Source: Bremerella sp. P1 (GTDB taxonomy: Bacteria > Planctomycetota > Planctomycetia > Pirellulales > Pirellulaceae). Taken from it: DNA of 64,000 bases. The notes under the pieces were generated by a model, which was given only the letters and a program-made list of their open reading frames with translations, was not told where the DNA came from and did no database searches. Numbering within the stretch: the stretch's first letter is position 1; every line of letters starts with the position of its first letter. The DNA lies in the NCBI RefSeq assembly GCF_028748185.1, contig NZ_CP118164.1, positions 5,729,814 through 5,793,813 on the forward strand, written 5' to 3'. Made by a program: the position numbers and the translations under genes. Shown one piece after another: positions 1 to 9,631 of the stretch.

Positions 1-1946
1 GACCAGCGACAACCATCTCCGTCGATGCCCATCGCGAAACAGAACTTGCCATCCGGCGAAAAGCCCACGGCGTCGACGCGGGTTGGGAACGGCGCTTCGG
101 CTGATTTCGTGACCGGTTGATCTCCTGCGGTGGTCGTCAGCAGGGTTGCCATCTGGTGGTCTTGTCCGACCAGGATGGCCTGGCCGTCGGGGGACATGGC
201 CGAAGCGGTCACTTCGCGGAAGAGCGCTTCGTCAGACTTCCCGAGGGCGATCTCATAAGGCTTGGCGGAAGTATCGAGTGAGACGACCGAGGCGGTACTG
301 TCGTTGATCAAGACAGCCCACGGAGTGTTGCCTGGCCAATGAATGGCATAGGGGAGCGAATTGATCGCGATGCGCTTGACCGTTTGTCGCTTTTCGTCGT
401 ACTCGACGACACTCAGTTCGCTGGCGCCGTCGACACTGATGGCGGTCAGCAAACTCCGCTCAGCGATCGGATGGCCGACCACGGCCGGTGTCCCTTGAAG
501 CTCCATCGAGCCAGCAGCGGGCTTGTCTTTGAGTTTGGGGTGCAGGGCTGCCGCTTGATGGAACAGTTGGGACGCTTCTTCCCAGTTACCCTTGGCGGCC
601 AACGCACCAACTTGGGTAAGCATCGCTTCGGCGGCGATCGGTTCCAGCGATATTTTCCAGTCGGCTCGAATCAACTCCTCAAACGTGAGTTCCTTGTCGA
701 GTGGCTGATAAAGCGGATCATCCGATTGGGCCGTGATGTGCACCTTATCGGAAGGAAGCAGGGCCAGGTCAGCTGCGGAGGTGCCGGTCGATGTGATGTC
801 TTCGCGCGGCTCTTCCGGAATGATTTCGATCTCGTAGTTCGTTTCCGCAGGCGAGAAGACGATCGTTTGGGGGGACAACTGTGGGCCGGTGTTCGGATCG
901 GACCCACCGCCTAAGACTCCCCAAAGCAGAGCAGCAATCAGCACGACCGCGGCAACGGCAGCGCCGACGATGGCAGGCCACGGGAGTGCCGACTTCTTCC
1001 CGCTGTCGGCAGCTTCGACGGGAGGGACCAGGGCCTTGGCGAACTCGACACAGTTGGAATATCGCTGCTTGGGATCGGTGGCCGTCGCCTTGCCGAGGAC
1101 GGCCCGTTCGTGATCCGATACCAGGGGGAACTGAAGCTTCCCGCGGACATGAATGTCGACCAATTCGGCAAACGAAACGGTCGGCTCGAAGGGCAGGGTG
1201 CCGGTTCGCAGTTGATAGTAGGTAATCGCCAGAGCGTACTGGTCGGAACTCGAGGAGGGCATTCGCTTGATCGACTCAGGCGACATGTAGCACAAGCTGC
1301 CTACGACGCTGGTGGCCTCGGTGTCGTACTCACCGAACGCGCCAGCCACGCCGAAGTCGCCGACCAGAACCGAATCGCCGGCGAACAGCAGATTGGCTGG
1401 TTTGATGTCGCGATGCTGAATACCGACCCTGGTGCCGCCGACGTCATGAACGGGCGAGTTCAGATAGTCGATCCCGCGAGCTGCCTGAAGCATGTAGTCC
1501 ATCAACACCTGGCGAGGGATGCCGCCTTCGTTGAAGCTTTTGAGAAGCTCTTCGAGACTACCTTCGGCCAGCGACATGCTGACGACCAGGTACTGAGGGT
1601 TATTGAGAACCTGGGTTTGTTCAATCGCGAGGGTTTGCGACGCGGCCTCTTTTTCTTTGGCCTGATTGCGGATCAGCAGCTCAATTTCGTGGTCGTCGAG
1701 AACGTCGCCATCGTGGCCCAACAGCCACATGCCGTTCACGCTGCATAGATTGGCGTGCTTGATCCGTTTTACGGCTTGTATCGATTTTAACTCGCGTATG
1801 CCTGTCTTCTGCTGCAGGGCGATGAACTTCAGAGCGACGAGCGTTCCGCCAGGGCCATCGGCGGCCCAGACCTCGCCAAATTGTCCGCGGCCGAGAAAAC
1901 GCTCAAGCCGATAACCGGGGATCGGCTTATCTCCCTTGTTAAACAT
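1..1946 (-). CDS. Ser/Thr protein kinase with C-terminal propeller-like region (3' end outside window)
   Basis: This is a eukaryotic-type protein kinase with a single membrane span. The glycine loop GRGQFGEVW lies at residues 19-27, the ATP-binding lysine is K40 (VALKF), the catalytic loop HRDIKPANLL has D180, and the DFG motif has D197, so the kinase looks active. A hydrophobic stretch at about residues 320-345 anchors it, and the remaining C-terminal part contains short SPDG-type repeats as in WD40/beta-propeller sensor regions, which would lie outside the cytoplasm. The chosen ATG has AGGA about 8 bases upstream. The gene runs off the left edge, so the end of the propeller is missing. Such kinases are abundant in planctomycetes. 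The substrate and signal cannot be told from sequence. Confidence 0.9.
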   Translation of the reverse strand, partial: MFNKGDKPIPGYRLERFLGRGQFGEVWAADGPGGTLVALKFIALQQKTGIRELKSIQAVKRIKHANLCSVNGMWLLGHDGDVLDDHEIELLIRNQAKEKEAASQTLAIEQTQVLNNPQYLVVSMSLAEGSLEELLKSFNEGGIPRQVLMDYMLQAARGIDYLNSPVHDVGGTRVGIQHRDIKPANLLFAGDSVLVGDFGVAGAFGEYDTEATSVVGSLCYMSPESIKRMPSSSSDQYALAITYYQLRTGTLPFEPTVSFAELVDIHVRGKLQFPLVSDHERAVLGKATATDPKQRYSNCVEFAKALVPPVEAADSGKKSALPWPAIVGAAVAAVVLIAALLWGVLGGGSDPNTGPQLSPQTIVFSPAETNYEIEIIPEEPREDITSTGTSAADLALLPSDKVHITAQSDDPLYQPLDKELTFEELIRADWKISLEPIAAEAMLTQVGALAAKGNWEEASQLFHQAAALHPKLKDKPAAGSMELQGTPAVVGHPIAERSLLTAISVDGASELSVVEYDEKRQTVKRIAINSLPYAIHWPGNTPWAVLINDSTASVVSLDTSAKPYEIALGKSDEALFREVTASAMSPDGQAILVGQDHQMATLLTTTAGDQPVTKSAEAPFPTRVDAVGFSPDGKFCFAMGIDGDGCRW

Positions 1947-2133
1947 CGCCAGATTCCTGGTTGCATGGACGAAGAGGGCTACTGGGTGAGTTCTAACATA
2001 GCCTGAAGTTTGGACCCACCCCACCAGAAGAGGCAAGTCCAATCGCGAAGTTTTCGCGGATTGGTTGAGATTATGAGGGCAGATTCTCCATCAGATCGTC
2101 CACCGCGTGATCCCTTCACGGCTATAACCCCAA

Positions 2134-2182
2134 GAAAAAAAGCACGCCGGCGCGTGCGAGGGAGATGCAGTGCCGGCGTGCT
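2134..2182 (-). terminator. Rho-independent terminator of dps
   Basis: On the minus strand an 11-bp perfect GC-rich stem (arms 2172-2182 and 2141-2151) is followed directly by seven T residues (2134-2140, read as A on the plus strand). It lies about 30 bases beyond the dps stop codon. Confidence 0.85.
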
Positions 2183-2211
2183 CGAGGCTTTGGCTTTTCT
2201 CGGATCGGGAA

Positions 2212-2682
2212 TTACACTTCCTGAGCCTGAACCATCCAAAGGTGTTTCTCCAGCTGGCTGGAAATGGCGATCAGCATGTCTTGGCTGATCAGGTCCAGGT
2301 CGTCGAGCTTTTCGATCGATTCACGAAGCTCGCCAATCGTCGTGGCCAGGGCATCGGCCACCGACTGAATGGTGTCGTCGATGCCGACAAAGCCGGTCGC
2401 ATATTGGGCGAGGGGTGTCTCGTTGGCGACCGTCTCGCTGCGACCATCTGGCGAGAAACCGATCATGACCATCCGTTCGGCTAGTTCATCAGCCCCGTCA
2501 CGGGTCGTCACCAAGATCTCATCGAGCTGGAGATGGACCGCGCGGAAGTTCTTTCCGACGACGTTCCAGTGGGCTTGTTTCAGCACCAGCGAGAGATCGA
2601 TCAGGGCGATCAAGTTCTTCTGCAGTTCCTTGGCGGTTGGCTTTGCTTTTTCTTCGACGAGTACGTGTCGTTTAAATTCCAT
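2212..2682 (-). CDS. dps: Dps family DNA-binding ferritin-like protein
   Basis: Proteins of this family form a 12-subunit cage that oxidises Fe(II) with hydrogen peroxide, stores the iron, and shields DNA in starved or stressed cells. The 156 residues match the usual Dps length. The family signature is visible: KQAHWNVVGKNF at about residues 35-46 followed by VHLQLDE, giving the His and Asp/Glu ligands of the inter-subunit ferroxidase site. The N-terminus is lysine-containing, as needed by Dps members that bind DNA directly. It is a single-gene unit with its own terminator downstream. It begins a run of stress-type genes that continues to about 11 kb. Confidence 0.93.
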   Translation of the reverse strand: MEFKRHVLVEEKAKPTAKELQKNLIALIDLSLVLKQAHWNVVGKNFRAVHLQLDEILVTTRDGADELAERMVMIGFSPDGRSETVANETPLAQYATGFVGIDDTIQSVADALATTIGELRESIEKLDDLDLISQDMLIAISSQLEKHLWMVQAQEV

Positions 2683-2692
2683 GGGTTGTTAA

Positions 2693-3117
2693 TCTCCTGG
2701 TTGTTGGGGGCAGGAATCGAATATCCCGGGCATCGTGCCGGAACGATGAGAATAGAGAGAAAATTTCATGCCAAGCGATCAGGAATCGAGGGAGGGGACG
2801 TGGATAACCGCAGATTCCTACGATATGATCGTCATGAAGAAATAATGAATTAGCTAGTTACGAACACGTAATTGCGTGTTCTTTCAACTAGCCCACGGAA
2901 AATGATGTTTTCGGGGACATGGCCCAAACGGGGATGGGCTGACCGCCGACCGATCGCGATGGTAGGTTAGCGACCCTTCCCCTCGGACATGATGAGCATC
3001 GATGTTGCGCCTAAGCAGTTGATGGATCATGGGTTGATCGCTTTAATTAAAAGCGGTTCTCCAGCAGTGTGATCTTTCACCTTCAGTTAGGCAAAGCCAA
3101 GGCCAGGAGCCCCCTTA
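2693..3117. other. Intergenic region between dps and the response regulator
   Basis: About 425 bases between two divergent genes. No coding frame here is convincing. The only structure seen is the palindrome at 2854-2891, listed separately. The region must carry both promoters, but no strong -35/-10 pair was recognised by eye. Confidence 0.5.
2854..2891. promoter_or_regulatory. Nested inverted repeat, operator-like
   Basis: An inner 20-base near-perfect palindrome (2862-2881, arms GAACACG and CGTGTTC around an AATT centre) is enclosed by an outer pair CTAGTT/AACTAG (2854-2859 and 2886-2891). There is no T-run, so it does not look like a terminator. It lies between the divergent dps and response-regulator genes and could be an operator for either. 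The binding protein is unknown. Confidence 0.45.
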
Positions 3118-4566
3118 ATGCCAAAATTGCTAGTGATCGATGACGACCGAACGGTCCATCGTTTGGTCGAAAAGACGTTCGAGGATATGGACGTCTCCGT
3201 ACTCTCTTGTGGTACGGCCGAAGACGGTCTCGAAATGATTCGCAGCGAAGACCCCGATGCGCTGCTGTTGGATATCATGCTTCATGAGGCGAACGGGCTG
3301 GAACTAGCTACCCAGATTCGCCACCTCGACCCGAAGCTGCCGATCATCTTTATTACCGCCATGAACGACAGCGATACGGCTATTCAGGCCATGTCGCGAG
3401 GGGCGTACGATTACCTGCTCAAACCGCTGAACAAACAAGACGTTCAGGACCTGGTCGAGCGGGCCTTCGATACCCGCCGGCTGATGCAGTCGCCTGTGCA
3501 CATGCAGGAAGCGGCTCCGACCGCCGAGAAGGGTGACTTGCTGGTTGGTCGCAGCCAGGGCATGCTGGACGTGTACAAGAAGATCGGTCGCGTGGCTCCC
3601 CAGGATGTCGCCGTGCTGATCCTGGGCGAAAGTGGTACCGGTAAAGAGCTCATTGCCCGGGCCATTTATCACCACAGTAGCCGCCGCAACGAATGCTTCA
3701 TGGCGATCAACTGTGCGGCCCTGTCGGATACCTTGCTGGAAAGCGAACTGTTCGGTCACGAAAAGGGAGCGTTTACCGGGGCCGATCGGCGTCATATCGG
3801 TAAGTTCGAGCAGTGCAACGGCGGCACGATCTTCCTGGACGAAATTGGAGACATGTCTCCGTCGACCCAGAGTAAGGTGCTGCGGCTGCTGCAAGAGCAG
3901 AAGTTTGAGCGTGTGGGTGGTACCGAAACAATCGAGACCGACGTGCGGATCATCTCGGCAACCAATCGCGACCTGGAGCAGATGATCGAAGATGGCGAGT
4001 TCCGACTCGACCTTTATCACCGGCTCAATACGTTCCAAATCAATTTGCCTCCGCTACGCGAGCGGGGAGACGACGTCCGGCTGCTCTTGGAACATTTCCT
4101 GTCACGTTTCAACAAGGCGCTCAACAAGCAGGTCTCAGGCATCTCGGACGATGCGGTCAATTTGCTGTTGGGGTACTCGTGGCCGGGTAACATTCGCGAA
4201 CTTCAGGCGGTTCTGCGGAAGGCCATGCTGATGGCGATGGGGCCAGTCTTGGTGCCTGAGTTCTTCCCAGCTGAACTGCATGAGAATGGCTCGGCGGAAG
4301 CACCGATCAGTGCGGAATCGACCGAGTCTGACTCCGGCTCTGATTTTCGCAGGTTCCTGCGAACGCTTGAGGCCTCGGACTCGACCGAGATGTATGCCGA
4401 AGCATTGGAGTGGATGGAGCGACAGCTCCTCACGCGGGTGCTTACGGTGACCGAAGGAAATCAGTCGAAAGCGGCTGAGAAGTTGGGGATTACCCGAGGT
4501 AGCCTGCGTAATAAGATCCGATCGCTCAATATTTCGATCGATCACGTCATCAATTCAGATGACTAG
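3118..4566 (+). CDS. NtrC-family sigma54-dependent response regulator
   Basis: A cytoplasmic two-component transcription activator. The receiver domain (residues 1-120) has the acidic pair D8/D9, phospho-acceptor D52 (LLLDIML) and K102. The AAA+ domain (about 140-380) has Walker A GESGTGKE, the sigma54-contact loop GAFTGA, Walker B FLDEIGD and a WPGNIREL sensor segment. The C-terminal Fis-type HTH (KAAEKLGITRGSLRNKI) binds DNA. All parts needed to open sigma54 promoters after phosphorylation are present. The hybrid kinase 1 kb downstream on the other strand is a possible partner, but it carries its own receiver domains, so the pairing is only a guess. The 3' end overlaps the convergent next gene by 4 bases. 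Confidence 0.93.
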   Translation: MPKLLVIDDDRTVHRLVEKTFEDMDVSVLSCGTAEDGLEMIRSEDPDALLLDIMLHEANGLELATQIRHLDPKLPIIFITAMNDSDTAIQAMSRGAYDYLLKPLNKQDVQDLVERAFDTRRLMQSPVHMQEAAPTAEKGDLLVGRSQGMLDVYKKIGRVAPQDVAVLILGESGTGKELIARAIYHHSSRRNECFMAINCAALSDTLLESELFGHEKGAFTGADRRHIGKFEQCNGGTIFLDEIGDMSPSTQSKVLRLLQEQKFERVGGTETIETDVRIISATNRDLEQMIEDGEFRLDLYHRLNTFQINLPPLRERGDDVRLLLEHFLSRFNKALNKQVSGISDDAVNLLLGYSWPGNIRELQAVLRKAMLMAMGPVLVPEFFPAELHENGSAEAPISAESTESDSGSDFRRFLRTLEASDSTEMYAEALEWMERQLLTRVLTVTEGNQSKAAEKLGITRGSLRNKIRSLNISIDHVINSDD

Positions 4567-5063
4567 CTAAACGGCATCTGCGATGCCCGGCTTTCGTTCT
4601 TCGTCGCCGAGCACTTTCCGAAGCGGCTCAAGCTTTCGCGCACGTCCAGCAAATGATCAAGCTGACGTGCCAGGCGGCGTCGCCATCTGATGTCGGTGAC
4701 TTGATCAATCAGAACCCGAAAGCGACGAATCATGCGGTCTTCGATCTGAATAATTTCACAGAGAAGTAGCTGAGACTTCGAGAAATCGCCGAACTTCCGC
4801 AGGCGTGCTCCCAGCGAATAGATCTGATTCAAGAAGGGAGAGGGTTGGCTTTCCGTTTCCTGCGACGAGGAGCCGGACATTGCCCTGAGTTGCGTCTCGA
4901 CGGCACCATGTTCGCTGGCAAGCGTGTAGAGCTTTCGAGCGACATCCGTGTCAGTTACCTTGCCGGCCGAGTCAACGAGCACCATCTGAAACTCGTGCAG
5001 CCCTTGAATCACCTCCGCCACGATAGGCGGAACGTTGTTTCGATCAGTAGCGTGCGCGTCCAT
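4563..5063 (-). CDS. Helical protein of unknown function, possibly DUF2383-like
   Basis: A 166-residue, cytoplasmic, mostly helical protein without a signal peptide. Residues 10-65 (repeating Leu/Val spacing, then TLASEHGAVETQLRAM) loosely resemble the corresponding segment of the PA2169/DUF2383-type protein at 10.3 kb (RELASERNRNVAELESL), which suggests a distant four-helix-bundle relative. This is a by-eye comparison and may be chance. The second half is rich in Arg and has no motif I know. The gene is convergent with the sigma54-type regulator, with a 4-base overlap of the stop codons. Confidence 0.7.
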   Translation of the reverse strand: MDAHATDRNNVPPIVAEVIQGLHEFQMVLVDSAGKVTDTDVARKLYTLASEHGAVETQLRAMSGSSSQETESQPSPFLNQIYSLGARLRKFGDFSKSQLLLCEIIQIEDRMIRRFRVLIDQVTDIRWRRRLARQLDHLLDVRESLSRFGKCSATKNESRASQMPFS

Positions 5064-5187
5064 GATATTCTCAATGACTTAGGTCTGTTGCTGATGAGGA
5101 CCACCTAATACGACGAACATTCGTAATGGGGTGGGGGTTGTTGACTCCTAGAAAGTGTGTTCCGTCCAAATGTAGAACCGGTTGAAC

Positions 5188-5215
5188 CGGGAGGGTTGTA
5201 ACACCAACCCTCCCG
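5188..5215 (-). terminator. Hairpin downstream of DUF1328 gene
   Basis: An 11-bp perfect stem, CGGGAGGGTTG with its complement, around a 6-base loop, placed 13 bases after the stop codon of the DUF1328 gene. No long T-run follows, so termination strength is uncertain. Confidence 0.55.
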
Positions 5216-5227
5216 ACCGATTTTACG

Positions 5228-5398
5228 TTAGGATACCGGGCGACGGACGGCACCCGAAACCAAGCTGATCAGGAACAAAACGAGAAAGACGAAGAACAGA
5301 ATCTTCGCGATACCAGTGGCCGCACCGGCAACACCACCGAAACCAAGGACAGCAGCAATCAGTGCGATCACGAGAAACATAATGGCCCAACTTAACAT
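5228..5398 (-). CDS. DUF1328 (YtjA-type) small membrane protein
   Basis: A 56-residue very hydrophobic protein starting [20 protein letters not shown], followed by the family's glycine/alanine turn [15 protein letters not shown] and a second membrane segment, then a short basic tail VRRPVS. This matches the small DUF1328/YtjA family in length and pattern. The function is unknown; members are often found with stress or general-response genes. AAGGA lies about 10 bases before the ATG. It sits among other miniature membrane proteins with the same kind of context (9107-9262 and 10885-11073). Confidence 0.85.
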   Translation of the reverse strand: MLSWAIMFLVIALIAAVLGFGGVAGAATGIAKILFFVFLVLFLISLVSGAVRRPVS

Positions 5399-5644
5399 GG
5401 CTCAATTCCTTATAGGGAAGAAGTGTTTGTTCTTTGTAAGCCGGCGAGCTTGTGATTCTCATTCCGACTTAGTTCTGCCAAACACTAATTGCAGATAGCG
5501 TGCCAAAGATGTTTCATGAGCCGGATCGCCCTTGAAAACCGGGGCAAATCCACGATGAGACTGTTCTAGCTGGTAATTATACACCTCAGGTGGTCGAGAA
5601 GGCGCCAAAAATGCGCTCAGAATGGTCTGGGACAAACCAAAGCG

Positions 5645-8600
5645 TTACGGGCGATAGTTCTGCAACGCCGTGTCGAGACACTCCATCTCGCTCTTGAGAA
5701 GCTTTAACGCGTCGGCAGCTTTGGCAAGCTCTTGGTTCTTGCCAATCCGTTCCAGGCTGTGCGAAGCGTTGACAACCCGCTGGGCTCCGAGATTCGAGGC
5801 CAGCCCTTTCAGGTTATGGGCCGCACGATGAAGATCGCCGGTTGATTGGCTTTGAATGGCTTCTTCAATTTGCAGGAGAAGCTGCTTGGCGTCTTCGTCG
5901 TAGTAGACGATGAATTCCTGGAAGAGCTCGGCATCGTCCCCCAGGCGTTTCATCGCACCTGCGTAGTCGATGATCGGCGTCGAACGGGTACCGAAGCTCT
6001 CTTCGCGTTCCTCTTCCGGATCATCCGATTTGGGAGAGTATCGATCTTCGGCCACGCTTTCGATTAGCCCTAGCAATTGCTTGACGTCGAGCGGCTTGGC
6101 GACGTACGCGTCCATGCCGGCTTCGAGGCACTTTTCGCGGTCGCCTCGCATGGCATGCGCGGTCATTGCGATGATCGGCGTGTTGCTGTCCGCGCCGCGT
6201 TCGAGTGCTCGAATCACGCTGGTCGCCTGAAAGCCGTCCAGGATGGGCATCTGCACGTCCATCAGCACAACATCAAACGGTTGCTGCTTGAACAACTCGA
6301 CCGCCTCGCGCCCATTCTGAGCGACGGTGACGCTGTGCCCTCGCTTCTTGAGCATCGTCGTGACGACCTTTTGATTGGCCGGCGTATCTTCGGCCAAAAG
6401 CACCGACAGGGAAGCCAGCGGTACTCCACTTCCTGCCGGAGGTGCTGGCGCGGCCGATTGCGGCGTGGTGAGTCGCATGGCCCGCAAGATCGAACGAATC
6501 AGGTCGGTCTGCGTGACCGGCTTCTGAACAAATGCCGCAATCTCGGTCGATGCCTCGTTCTCTTTAAACTCGCGACGGTCTGCCGAAGAGACCATCAAGA
6601 TGACCGGCGACTCAGAATCGGGACGAAGCTTGCGAACCTCGCGCGAAAGCTCGTACCCGTCCATGCCAGGCATCAGGGCATCGACAATGATCAAGGGAAA
6701 CGACATGTTGTTGTCGAGGTTCTGCTGCAGAATCCCGATCGCTTGCTGGGCATCGTTCGCCGTGAGCGGTTTCATGCCCCAAGTCGTCAACGTTTCGGCA
6801 ATGATCTTGCGATTGGTCGCGTTGTCATCGACCACCAGTACCGGCAAGTCGCGCAGCTTATCAAACGGCAGCGAATCGATCGTATCCATGTTCTGGCTAA
6901 CAGGCAGATCGAACGAAAGACGGAACGAAAAGTGGCTTCCCTCGCCGAGCTCACTTTGCAGAGAGAGTCGGCCACCCATCATTCGCAGTAATTCCGAGCT
7001 GATCGCCAAACCCAGGCCGGTACCACCGTGCACACGTGTCGAAGATGAATCGACCTGCGTGAACGGTTCAAGGATGCGCTGTTGTTCTTCGACCGGAATG
7101 CCAATGCCGGTGTCTCGGATCGAAAAGCGGAAGCGTGCTTCATCGGGCCAGATCCGCACGACCTCGACCGCCACGACCACTTCACCTTGTTCGGTGAATT
7201 TGATCGCATTGCTAATCAAGTTGGTGAGGACCTGCCGTAGTCGGATACCATCCCCGATCACTTCGCGCGGAAGATCACGCGGAATACGGCATACCAGTTC
7301 CAACCCTTTGGCGAACGCCTGGCTAGAGAGTGTCTTGATCGATTCTTCGACGATGTCGGCCAGGTTGAAATTCTCTTTGACGATCGAGAACTTGCCGGAC
7401 TCGAGCTTCGAGAAATCGAGGATGTCGTTCAACAGAGTCAGCAGCGAATGGGCCGAATCGTTGGCCGTTGTCAAATAGTCGCGTAGCTGCGGTGTCAGCT
7501 CTTCGTCCAAGGCCATCGAGGTCATCCCGATGATGGCATTCATCGGGGTGCGAAGTTCGTGGCTGACATTGGCGAGGAACTCCGCTCGCGTGCGACTGGC
7601 ACGAATGGCCGAGTCGCGGGCACGCTGTAGTTCTTCTTCGGCACGGCGACGCTCGGTAATGTCGCGTTCGATGGTCGAGGAACCAACGACCTGGCCTGTC
7701 GAGTCGACGACCGGAGACATGGTCACGCTCACGGCGATCTTACGGCCATCCTTGCGGACACGGACCGTTTCGAACTCTTCCAGGCGTCGTCCCAGTGTGA
7801 TGGCTTCCAGGATCTCTGGTTCTTCATCTTCCTGGTCTTCGGGGAGGATGATTCCGGTTGTTTGACCGACCGCCTCTTCGGCCGAGTAACCATAGACGAG
7901 TTCCGCACCGTAATTCCAACTGGTGATGCGTCCGCCAAGCGACTTGCCGATGATCGCGTCGTACGACGAGTCAACAATCGCGGCCAGCCGGGCCCGCTGC
8001 TGTTCAAACCGCCGTGATTGGGCGATCTTACCCATCTCGACGCCGACGCGCCGCACGATGTCGAGTAGGGCCTGGTCTTGCTCAACCTTTTCGGTGTGGA
8101 AGAACTCGAGAATGGTGACGACATCCCCGTCGGCAATCACAGGGAAGCCAAACGCACTGCGGATCGGAATGCCTTCGTACGATCGCATGCGGATCATCGC
8201 TGAGATCTCGGCTTCTTCCATCCAGACTGGTTCGCGTCGTTTCCAGATGGTGCCTGGCAGCCCTTCGCCGTAACGAAAATGAGTCGCTTGAGTCTTTTCG
8301 ACGAAGTCCGAGATATCGTGCTCGGAATCGGTATGCCAGATATGGGACGACGAAAGCATCAGTCCCGAATCGTAAGGCATCCAGACATGGCCAAAGGGCC
8401 ACTTGATCTGAGTACAGATCAGGTTCAAGAGCCGTTGCAGCGATTCGACGAATGTTTCTGAGGTAACGGCGTGCGAAGTCGCTTGGGTAAGGAGTTCAGC
8501 TTCCAGCAACTTCTTACTGTGAATCTCTTCTTCCTGTCGCCACTCGGTAATATCGCGAACGAAGGCGTTGAAATAGATTTGGCCACCGATCGAAACACGA

Positions 8601-8914
8601 CTGAGCGAGAGTTCGACCGGCAACAGTTTGCCGTCTGCCCGGCGAGCAACGAGTTCAATACGCTGCCCGCTACTTTCTGTGTCGGTAAGCGTCCGAAGAC
8701 TCGAGATGATCTCTTGCAAGTCTTCTGTCTTGAAGAGGTCGGTCAGGCGAAGACGCGAAAGCTGTTCAGGCCAGAGAAACGTAATGTTGGCTTGGGCATT
8801 CCAATCGACGATCGCGCCGGCATCGTCGATGGCAATGATGGCATCGGGGGATGCGTCAAGAATAGACCTCAGCCGTTCGTCCCATAGTCTTCCGGTGGGA
8901 GTGTTTAACGACAT
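5645..8914 (-). CDS. Hybrid sensor histidine kinase (PAS-GAF-PAS-HisKA-HATPase-REC-REC-HPt)
   Basis: A large phosphorelay kinase without obvious membrane spans, so likely a soluble sensor. In order: a PAS domain (about 15-125), a GAF-like domain (about 160-300), a second PAS (about 310-425, ending in the typical ERDITERRRAEEEL linker), HisKA with SHELRTPMNA (His about 452), a HATPase_c domain with DTGIGIP and GTGLGLAIS, two receiver domains (IIVDALMPGMDG and VVLMDVQMPILDG, each keeping the Asp and a later KP), and an HPt domain with HNLKGLASNLG. A full His-Asp-His relay is therefore present. The ATG at 8914 with AGAGG 5 bases upstream is preferred over an in-frame GTG at 8950. No dedicated output regulator is adjacent; the sigma54-type regulator at 3.1 kb is a candidate. 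Confidence 0.93.
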   Translation of the reverse strand: MSLNTPTGRLWDERLRSILDASPDAIIAIDDAGAIVDWNAQANITFLWPEQLSRLRLTDLFKTEDLQEIISSLRTLTDTESSGQRIELVARRADGKLLPVELSLSRVSIGGQIYFNAFVRDITEWRQEEEIHSKKLLEAELLTQATSHAVTSETFVESLQRLLNLICTQIKWPFGHVWMPYDSGLMLSSSHIWHTDSEHDISDFVEKTQATHFRYGEGLPGTIWKRREPVWMEEAEISAMIRMRSYEGIPIRSAFGFPVIADGDVVTILEFFHTEKVEQDQALLDIVRRVGVEMGKIAQSRRFEQQRARLAAIVDSSYDAIIGKSLGGRITSWNYGAELVYGYSAEEAVGQTTGIILPEDQEDEEPEILEAITLGRRLEEFETVRVRKDGRKIAVSVTMSPVVDSTGQVVGSSTIERDITERRRAEEELQRARDSAIRASRTRAEFLANVSHELRTPMNAIIGMTSMALDEELTPQLRDYLTTANDSAHSLLTLLNDILDFSKLESGKFSIVKENFNLADIVEESIKTLSSQAFAKGLELVCRIPRDLPREVIGDGIRLRQVLTNLISNAIKFTEQGEVVVAVEVVRIWPDEARFRFSIRDTGIGIPVEEQQRILEPFTQVDSSSTRVHGGTGLGLAISSELLRMMGGRLSLQSELGEGSHFSFRLSFDLPVSQNMDTIDSLPFDKLRDLPVLVVDDNATNRKIIAETLTTWGMKPLTANDAQQAIGILQQNLDNNMSFPLIIVDALMPGMDGYELSREVRKLRPDSESPVILMVSSADRREFKENEASTEIAAFVQKPVTQTDLIRSILRAMRLTTPQSAAPAPPAGSGVPLASLSVLLAEDTPANQKVVTTMLKKRGHSVTVAQNGREAVELFKQQPFDVVLMDVQMPILDGFQATSVIRALERGADSNTPIIAMTAHAMRGDREKCLEAGMDAYVAKPLDVKQLLGLIESVAEDRYSPKSDDPEEEREESFGTRSTPIIDYAGAMKRLGDDAELFQEFIVYYDEDAKQLLLQIEEAIQSQSTGDLHRAAHNLKGLASNLGAQRVVNASHSLERIGKNQELAKAADALKLLKSEMECLDTALQNYRP

Positions 8915-9106
8915 CGGGGCCTCTGACCTAACTCTTTTAGTGTCCAACACTAGCTATCCAATATCCTGATGGATCGTTCCGTCGATGGGACAGGCTTGCT
9001 AGTTGTTCATTCTCAGTCGCATGACCTTACCATTTCCGCTCGTCTTTGAAACCATGACTGAATGGACTCACAGCAAGGGAAATGTTGTCTAGAGTGATGC
9101 GTCCTA

Positions 9107-9262
9107 TCAGAACAACAAGATGAGAAGAAGCACAATGACCAGGATGGTGGCAATGCCGCCGCTTGGTGCGTAACCCCAACTTCGGCTGTGAGGCCAGTAC
9201 GGAATCGCTCCGAGAAGAATCATGATCAAAACAATCAAAAGGACTATTTCTAGCAGACCCAT
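9107..9262 (-). CDS. DUF3309 family small membrane protein
   Basis: A 51-residue protein: an N-terminal membrane helix (MGLLEIVLLIVLIMILLG), the family's conserved centre PYWPHSRSWGYAPSGG, and a second hydrophobic helix to the end. This pattern is that of DUF3309. The role is unknown. The start at 9262 is chosen because AGGAG lies 8 bases upstream and the family begins here; the longer frame to 9331 adds an unrelated stretch. It belongs to the series of small stress-type proteins in this region. Confidence 0.85.
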   Translation of the reverse strand: MGLLEIVLLIVLIMILLGAIPYWPHSRSWGYAPSGGIATILVIVLLLILLF

Positions 9263-9521
9263 AGCGGCATCTCCTGCATGTTTGGTGTTAATTTGGACAG
9301 GGTTAAATACGTAAAGCAAAAGGTGTACCAAAACCCCGTGGTCCTCCGTAAATACCCGTGATTCAACGGTTTGTCAGGGCACTTGGTGAGATAAATCACA
9401 CCAAAAGGGGCTCAATTGATCGAATAGAAATCAGACTGGCTCGAAACAAATCGTTCGGGTCGATTTGCTGGTCGGTATATAGGAACAGATTCCCATTTTG
9501 GTTCTAAACCGCGGCTTTGGC

Positions 9522-9602
9522 ATGCGACCTGCGTTACTGTTGGGTGCCATGCTTGCGATTGGCTTCGTTTTGGCAATGCCAACGACCAATCAGGGCAAAT
9601 GA
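9522..9602 (+). CDS. Possible 26-residue hydrophobic peptide
   Basis: A short frame, MRPALLLGAMLAIGFVLAMP followed by a few polar residues, lies 30 bases before the acidic protein gene at 9632. It looks like a signal peptide or membrane peptide, but it has no clear Shine-Dalgarno sequence and may be chance. The rest of the 9263-9631 interval shows nothing recognisable. Confidence 0.25.
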   Translation: MRPALLLGAMLAIGFVLAMPTTNQGK

Positions 9603-9631
9603 GTCAACCACGTATTTAAGGAACCAAAACG

